From: Parabacteroides gordonii MS-1 = DSM 23371
GTDB lineage: Bacteria > Bacteroidota > Bacteroidia > Bacteroidales > Tannerellaceae
NCBI RefSeq assembly: GCF_000969825.1
Contig: NZ_KQ033919.1
Span: 1,082,873 to 1,146,872 of the forward strand
Direction of reading: 5' to 3'
Length of the DNA: 64,000 nt
Within the stretch, counting starts at the first letter, position 1, and each line of letters begins with the position of its first letter. The notes under the pieces are model-generated. The model was not told the origin of the DNA. It was given only the letters and a program-made list of their open reading frames with translations, and ran no database searches. Position numbers and translations under genes: made by a program. Positions 58,941-64,000 of this stretch are shown here, piece after piece.

Positions 58941-59881
58941 AAATAATATGATTTAGATTTACTGATTAACTGATCCATCTCCTCTGTAGAGAGGCAGGTT
59001 TCACTGATAATTTGTTGCAAGTCTCCGGCAGTCACTTTCCGGAAGTCTTTTTCCAGTGGGGTAATAAAAACGCCGGCCATTTCGACTGTTGCCGGGCTGA
59101 TCAATATATTGGCATCCCCCTCGGCATAGTAGCAGGCGGGATGTAATTTCTTTCGCGGATAAATGCAGGTGAACCAGTAATTCTCTTCTTTCCAGGCCAA
59201 TACATTCATCATAGGTTCATATTCATCCGGCCTGATCTCCAGTAAAGAGTAAATATGATTGAAAAGAATGGCAGAATCCTCTTTACTGCCGGAGATGATA
59301 ATGAACGCCGGTTGCAGGAAATCTCTCAACGCATATAAGCCGGCTTGTCCGAAAGAGACCATAGGCTTTTTCGGAGTTTTCCTCCAATTCGTTTCAAGCG
59401 GCAGAAAGCCTTTATTGCCTGCCTGAAAATGCATATGGTCAGGAGCCGATGCTCCGCATTTCGGGCCATTATAAAAGACAATAAAGTCTGTCAACACCTC
59501 CGCCAACGACAGCAAATCTTTGTAACGCAAGAGTATACGCTGTTCCTGATGTGTCCGGATCGGGATTGTCAGATGCTCGCGAAAGATGGGGAATGGATTG
59601 ACTATGATCTGATATTCTTCTCCAAAGTCAATCCACTTCTGATTACCGGGACGATGTGCTTCACAAAGGAAACAGGGACGGGCAGCCAGCGATTGTTTAT
59701 CGATCTTTGCAGCCGACGAACGGATACGTTCGGGATTGAACTGAAGAATGACCGGATACCCGTTCACTTCCAACCTCCGGGTCTGTACCTTTTCGAGAGC
59801 AGCATAATTCTGTCTTGCCAACTCCCAGAAAGTAAGATGCTCGCGTATTAACTCTTTAGCCTGCTGATTTATATTTTTCAT
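58937..59881 (-). CDS. DUF4922 / HIT-like nucleotidyltransferase-type protein
   Basis: A 314-residue cytoplasmic protein. A CxxC pair (C70, C73, in ARPCFLCEAHRP) and the HxHxQ motif H149-M-H151-F-Q153 are shared with the HIT/GalT superfamily and with GDP-L-galactose phosphorylase relatives. The reaction is unknown; a nucleotide-sugar phosphorylase is a fair guess. It begins 21 bp after the glycosyltransferase and overlaps the transporter start, so it is part of the same operon. Confidence 0.85.
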   Translation of the reverse strand: MKNINQQAKELIREHLTFWELARQNYAALEKVQTRRLEVNGYPVILQFNPERIRSSAAKIDKQSLAARPCFLCEAHRPGNQKWIDFGEEYQIIVNPFPIFREHLTIPIRTHQEQRILLRYKDLLSLAEVLTDFIVFYNGPKCGASAPDHMHFQAGNKGFLPLETNWRKTPKKPMVSFGQAGLYALRDFLQPAFIIISGSKEDSAILFNHIYSLLEIRPDEYEPMMNVLAWKEENYWFTCIYPRKKLHPACYYAEGDANILISPATVEMAGVFITPLEKDFRKVTAGDLQQIISETCLSTEEMDQLISKSKSYYL

Positions 59882-59902
59882 GATTTTTTATCCTTCCATA
59901 CT

Positions 59903-61369
59903 TCATAAAATCATCCCACGCGCTCTTAACTCCTGTGTACGCAAGCTGTCTTTATAAGCATTGTATTCATTCATCTTGTGTATGTCGAGCGATGCATCCG
60001 TATTATCTTCCCAACGCCGGCAAAGATACAGGACATCATAAATACGGCCGATCCGGTAAGTACGTGATATAGCCAGACCGATCGCGTAATCTTCACCATA
60101 ACTCACGTTCGGCATCTTTATTTCGCGGAGTATCTGAGTATAAAAAGCCCTTGGTGCTCCCAGCCCATTGATACGCAGCGCATTATGACGTCCGTTTTCC
60201 GGTGTCCATTCCCGGTGGTCGATAATACCCGGTGGTATTTCATTCAGGTCGAAGTCAGTCATTTTATAGGTTCCGATTACCATTGCGCATCTTTCTGCAT
60301 AGAACGTATCGACAATCTTCTGCAATGTATCCGGCCCGCTATATACGTCGTCGCTGTCGAGTTGCACACTGAACTTACCGCATAACGGATGAGCGGCAGC
60401 TAAATTCCAGCATCCACCTATTCCCAGGTCGTCACGTTCAGGAATCAGATGAATCAACCGGTCGTCGGAAGCATAACGACGGATCATCTCAGTGGTTCCG
60501 TCCGTAGAATGATTATCTACAATGATCAGATTGAACTTAAACGAAGCCTGTTGCATAAACACGGAACGAATGGCATCTTCGATGGTTCGTACCCGGTTGC
60601 GGACAGGGATAATCACAGTGGCTTCATATTTGAAGCCTCTCGATTTAAACTTCACGGCCTGGATTCTCTTTTTCAGATATTCTTTGCTATATCTCAGGGA
60701 AGAAGTAAACGCAGCTTCCATTTCCAACTGAACATCGCGGTTTTTGGGATTTACATAATCAAACTGCTTTTCTCCGCTTTTACGGTTATCTTCTTCCTGG
60801 AACGTATACAGATACTCTCTGATATGAATAATTCCCTCCAGCATACCAGCACAATAAAGACGAAAGCGATACAGACCGGCATATTTTAGCCCGGGAGTCT
60901 TACTGCAAAGCTGCTCCAGATAGGTGCCTAATACATCATATTTAATCATCAACAATGGCCCGAAGTCAAAATCATCCCGCACACTCCCTGATTGATAATC
61001 ATTCAGCGGATGATTCTTTTTAGTTCCGTTTGCTATTTCATAATAATCGGCATAAACAATCCGGTTGTATTTACATTCCCGAAGAACCGCATCCATCCGT
61101 TCCAATGCATATTGTCCAAACCGGATCAGGCCGGGACGCAGATAAAGCAATATATTTTTTCCTTCTGCACGTTCATAAACAGAACGCAAGGTTTGTGTAC
61201 TGGTCAGTGTATCGACGGGAAGGATCTCACAGCCGGGATACGACTTGGCTTCGGGGTTGGAAGTCATCAGGTAAATCTTATCGACCATACCTGTTTTATT
61301 CAATTCCTCCACAACAGGAGCGATCTGTTCTGGGGAGATATAAGGTAAAAAGCAATTAATCGGTTCCAT
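59903..61369 (-). CDS. family 2 glycosyltransferase with an extra N-terminal domain
   Basis: A 488-residue protein. Residues 1-230 form a second GT-A-like domain without clear catalytic residues ([22 protein letters not shown]). The GT2 domain covers about 245-400 ([39 protein letters not shown]) with a DSDD metal-binding motif ([11 protein letters not shown]). No membrane segments. In Bacteroidota such two-domain GT2 proteins often accompany DUF4922 genes; the acceptor is unknown. It is the first gene of the five-gene operon. Confidence 0.87.
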   Translation of the reverse strand: MEPINCFLPYISPEQIAPVVEELNKTGMVDKIYLMTSNPEAKSYPGCEILPVDTLTSTQTLRSVYERAEGKNILLYLRPGLIRFGQYALERMDAVLRECKYNRIVYADYYEIANGTKKNHPLNDYQSGSVRDDFDFGPLLMIKYDVLGTYLEQLCSKTPGLKYAGLYRFRLYCAGMLEGIIHIREYLYTFQEEDNRKSGEKQFDYVNPKNRDVQLEMEAAFTSSLRYSKEYLKKRIQAVKFKSRGFKYEATVIIPVRNRVRTIEDAIRSVFMQQASFKFNLIIVDNHSTDGTTEMIRRYASDDRLIHLIPERDDLGIGGCWNLAAAHPLCGKFSVQLDSDDVYSGPDTLQKIVDTFYAERCAMVIGTYKMTDFDLNEIPPGIIDHREWTPENGRHNALRINGLGAPRAFYTQILREIKMPNVSYGEDYAIGLAISRTYRIGRIYDVLYLCRRWEDNTDASLDIHKMNEYNAYKDSLRTQELRARGMIL

Positions 61370-61409
61370 ATAGTAATAAGCTTATCGTTATCGAGGTGTA
61401 AACATAAAC

Positions 61410-61441
61410 AAAAAAGGCCGCTTTTCAAACGAAAAGCAGCC
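61410..61441 (-). terminator. terminator after the coiled-coil protein gene
   Basis: GGCTGCTTTTC pairs with GAAAAGCGGCC (11 bp, one G-U pair on the minus strand, 4-nt loop), then six T residues, 27 bp after the stop. Confidence 0.85.
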
Positions 61442-61467
61442 CTATTACTTTCTTTCAAAAGATATAT

Positions 61468-62667
61468 TTATTCCCAATCCCAGTCGTCTGCCCCTAAAAA
61501 GCTGTCACCACGGCTCTGCTTATACTGTTGCAGGAACGACTTCAGGCCTGACACGGAAGATACGGCAGAAACATATTCTTCGATGCCTTTCATATCCTTC
61601 TTATGACGGGTAAACAACATATTCATCTGAATAGGCAGGTCTTTCCAGGCAAAATTGCGCAATTGTGTGTACGGGCCTTCCACACCGGAAAGAGGAGCTT
61701 CTTTGATGATTTCCAACTCTTCGTTAAGATATGTCAGCAAGAATCGCAGTTTCCCGTTGTATGCAGCCAGCTCTTTCTCTTCTTCCGGCGCTTCCTGTGC
61801 AGCTTCTTCAATCCATTCGATCTGCAGGATCAGGATTTCAGCCAGGTCTTTTTGAGCACCGGCAACAGCCAGTTCTTTCATACGTTCCGCCTTTTGGGCG
61901 ATAAAAGTATCCTCTTCTTCCTTCCCTTTATAGAGTTCGTCCATCAGGTTCGAATAGACTTTCTGCATAGCTTCTATGGTTTGTACCATTTCCAACTGTT
62001 CGACCAGCATTCGTCTGGATATCTTCGCCGACTCTGCCCCCTTTGCTTTCCGGCTGGCACGTTTCGGTTTTTCACCGGCAGCGACAGCAATCGCTTTTTG
62101 TGCCTGCGCCTCGATATAATCAGAGATAGCCGACAGCAACTCGTCTTCCGTCTGTGCAGTCTTCATCGCTTTATTAGGCTTTATGCCGTAACGATTCACG
62201 AATAAGCTCATAGTATCTTCTACGGCTTCCTGATCGAGTTCCTCGCGGCTCATGCCGAGAGCCAGTTCGTCGTACTTATACTTCAGCTCCAGAAGATGTT
62301 TCCGTTGTTCGGCGGTGGTCACAAAATCCTCCACGCCCTGGCTTTCTTCTGCAAAAAGGTCAAGAAATATGTCTTTCTCCCCGACACTCATTTCGTCGCT
62401 TTCATACGATTCGTCCAGATAAACAAGGAACTTATATTTCAATGCGGTTTCTTTTTCAAATACAGGTTTGGCATTCCGTTCAAAGAAATCCCGGATACGT
62501 TCTTCCTTCTCAGGCATCAGGCTGATCTCTTCTTTCAGGCTGGTGATCTTCTTCTTTAAACGATTAAGTTCTGATTGTGCACTAAGTTGTTCTTTTCTGT
62601 CGGATGAACGACGGGATGAATCGTTCCTTCCTGTTCTGCCCTCATGAGGGCGTCGCTGTTTTGTCAT
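61468..62667 (-). CDS. acidic coiled-coil protein of unknown function
   Basis: A 399-residue cytoplasmic protein. A basic, serine/arginine-rich N-terminus (residues 1-25) is followed by a coiled coil (about 30-60, RLKKKITSLKEEISLMPEKEE), helical segments rich in glutamate and lysine, a basic linker (PKRASRKAKGAESAK) and a C-terminus ending DDWDWE. No catalytic motif or named family recognised. It is monocistronic, with the mutB terminator before it and its own terminator after. Confidence 0.78.
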   Translation of the reverse strand: MTKQRRPHEGRTGRNDSSRRSSDRKEQLSAQSELNRLKKKITSLKEEISLMPEKEERIRDFFERNAKPVFEKETALKYKFLVYLDESYESDEMSVGEKDIFLDLFAEESQGVEDFVTTAEQRKHLLELKYKYDELALGMSREELDQEAVEDTMSLFVNRYGIKPNKAMKTAQTEDELLSAISDYIEAQAQKAIAVAAGEKPKRASRKAKGAESAKISRRMLVEQLEMVQTIEAMQKVYSNLMDELYKGKEEEDTFIAQKAERMKELAVAGAQKDLAEILILQIEWIEEAAQEAPEEEKELAAYNGKLRFLLTYLNEELEIIKEAPLSGVEGPYTQLRNFAWKDLPIQMNMLFTRHKKDMKGIEEYVSAVSSVSGLKSFLQQYKQSRGDSFLGADDWDWE

Positions 62668-62725
62668 TTTATATGGATTTTATTATATGAGTTTCTGTTT
62701 TTCGTATCTTGATTCGTGCACATTG

Positions 62726-62765
62726 AAAAAAAGAACTGCGTAGTTCTCTACAGAAAACTACGCAG
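62726..62765 (-). terminator. mutB terminator
   Basis: CTGCGTAGTT pairs with AACTACGCAG (10 bp, 10-nt loop), followed by TTCTTTTTTT on the minus strand, 28 bp after the mutB stop. Confidence 0.8.
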
Positions 62766-62792
62766 CGCCTATCTGTAAATTGTTTGGTTCTA

Positions 62793-64000
62793 TTATTCTC
62801 CCAACAGGATTTCAAGGATCTGGACAGCAGCTTTAGCTACTGAAGTACCCGGGCCGAAGATAGCTGCAACACCTGCTTTATACAGGAAGTCGTAGTCCTG
62901 TGCAGGAATTACACCACCGGCGATAACGATAATGTCTTCGCGGCCTAACTTCTTCAGTTCTTCGATAACTTGCGGTACCAATGTCTTATGTCCGGCAGCC
63001 AAAGAAGAAACACCCATTACGTGAACGTCGTTTTCAACAGCCTGGCGGGCAGCTTCTGCCGGAGTCTGGAACAACGGCCCCATATCCACGTCGAAACCAC
63101 AGTCGGCATAACCGGTAGCTACAACCTTAGCACCACGGTCGTGTCCGTCCTGACCCATCTTAGCGATCATGATACGCGGCTGGCGACCTTCTTTCTTAGC
63201 AAACTTTTCTGTCAGCTCGCAAGCTTTTACGAAGTCTGCGTCTTTCTTTGTTTCTGATGAGTACACGCCTGAAATAGTTCTGATGATTGCTTTATAACGT
63301 CCTACAACAACTTCGCAGGCATCCGAGATTTCTCCCAGTGATGCACGCAAGCCGGCAGCCTTAACAGCCAGTTCCAGCAAGTTGCCTTTCTTAGTTTTCA
63401 CACATTCGGTGATGTCTGCCAATGCTTTCTGAACAGCTGCTTCATCGCGGTTTTCACGCAACACCTTCAAATTGGCAATCTGTTCGTTACGTACGGCAGT
63501 ATTGTCGATTTCAAGGATATCGATCGGATCTTCTTTCGGCAGACGGTATTTGTTAACACCAACGATTGTCTGAACACCTGAGTCGATACGAGCCTGAGTA
63601 CGAGCAGCCGCTTCTTCGATACGCATCTTCGGAAGACCTGTTTCGATCGCTTTTGCCATACCGCCCATGCTTTCGATTTCCTGGATCAAAGCCCAACCTT
63701 TGTGTACCAGTTCGTTTGTCAAAGATTCTACATAGTAAGAACCGGCCCACGGGTCGATTTCCTTACAGATCTTTGTTTCTTCCTGGATATAAATCTGTGT
63801 ATTACGGGCGATACGTGCAGAGAAGTCTGTCGGCAATGCGATAGCTTCGTCCAACGCATTGGTGTGCAAAGACTGAGTGTGTCCCAGTGCAGCAGCCATC
63901 GCCTCGATACAAGTACGGCCTACGTTGTTGAACGGATCCTGTTCAGTCAACGACCATCCTGAAGTCTGGCAGTGAGTACGCAGCGCCAAAGATTTCGGGT
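62793..64000 (-). CDS. mutB: methylmalonyl-CoA mutase large subunit (C-terminal part, cut by window edge)
   Basis: About 402 C-terminal residues of the B12-dependent mutase that interconverts succinyl-CoA and methylmalonyl-CoA, a step of propionate formation in this phylum. The frame is open to the right edge. It includes the end of the catalytic barrel ([28 protein letters not shown]) and the complete cobalamin-binding domain: [11 protein letters not shown] with the base-off ligand His, [10 protein letters not shown], and [16 protein letters not shown] small-subunit gene (mutA) would be expected just outside the window. Confidence 0.97.
   Translation of the reverse strand, partial: PKSLALRTHCQTSGWSLTEQDPFNNVGRTCIEAMAAALGHTQSLHTNALDEAIALPTDFSARIARNTQIYIQEETKICKEIDPWAGSYYVESLTNELVHKGWALIQEIESMGGMAKAIETGLPKMRIEEAAARTQARIDSGVQTIVGVNKYRLPKEDPIDILEIDNTAVRNEQIANLKVLRENRDEAAVQKALADITECVKTKKGNLLELAVKAAGLRASLGEISDACEVVVGRYKAIIRTISGVYSSETKKDADFVKACELTEKFAKKEGRQPRIMIAKMGQDGHDRGAKVVATGYADCGFDVDMGPLFQTPAEAARQAVENDVHVMGVSSLAAGHKTLVPQVIEELKKLGREDIIVIAGGVIPAQDYDFLYKAGVAAIFGPGTSVAKAAVQILEILLGE

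Overview
The window looks like chromosome of a Bacteroidales bacterium, most likely Tannerellaceae (Parabacteroides-like). The signs are SusC/SusD pairs, promoters of the Bacteroidota type (-33 TTTG, about 19-21 bp, -7 TAnnTTTG), an HU-HIG protein, a TPR-LuxR membrane regulator, a methylmalonyl-CoA mutase, and a transporter-kinase-MurQ set resembling Tannerella murTKQ. Genus is an inference; there is no rRNA here.

1-13.0 kb is a core information-processing block read leftward: mtnA, rpsU, a XerC-like recombinase, hpf, tRNAs Thr(TGT)-Tyr-Gly-Thr(GGT), tuf, tRNA-Trp, secE, nusG, rplK, rplA, rplJ, rplL, rpoB and the start of rpoC. It resembles the enterobacterial thrU-tyrU-glyT-thrT-tufB / secE-nusG-rplKAJL-rpoBC order. 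A strong hairpin with a U-run lies between rplL and rpoB. 13.0-23.5 kb is mixed housekeeping and accessory genes: an M24B peptidase, a gamma-carbonic-anhydrase-like protein, a serine hydrolase, a CBM9-like lipoprotein, a HAD phosphatase, a Crp/Fnr regulator, an acyltransferase, a DUF2089/Yip1/DUF3784-like trio and an exported C1 peptidase. 23.6-37.7 kb is a polysaccharide utilization locus (PUL) read leftward: TPR-LuxR regulator, SusC, SusD, GH2, GH63, GH92.

37.7-38.8 kb has no gene. It holds a 595-bp segment bounded by 39-bp perfect inverted repeats, with a 22-bp periodic TTTGACA array inside, and beside it a cluster of REP-like palindromes. 38.8-47.3 kb is housekeeping: waaA, gltX, a 7TMR-HD phosphohydrolase, a low-molecular-weight phosphatase, priA and a small outer-membrane barrel. 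47.4-47.8 kb holds a cobalamin riboswitch with no obvious B12 gene after it, then an AAA-like/PD-(D/E)XK gene and a DUF456 gene. 50.0-54.4 kb is an AT-rich, tightly packed five-gene operon of exported and membrane proteins (DUF6175, an unknown, a FlgT/LPP20-like protein, a polytopic membrane protein, a small secreted protein). It is preceded by a region with many predicted RNA hairpins that fit best on the minus strand. This operon with its leader is the best candidate for an undescribed system.

54.9-64.0 kb carries an HU-family protein, a possible 41-aa protein, four near-palindromic repeats with 23-24-nt period, an amino-sugar recycling operon (glycosyltransferase, DUF4922 protein, MFS transporter, kinase, murQ), an acidic coiled-coil protein of unknown function and the 3' part of mutB.
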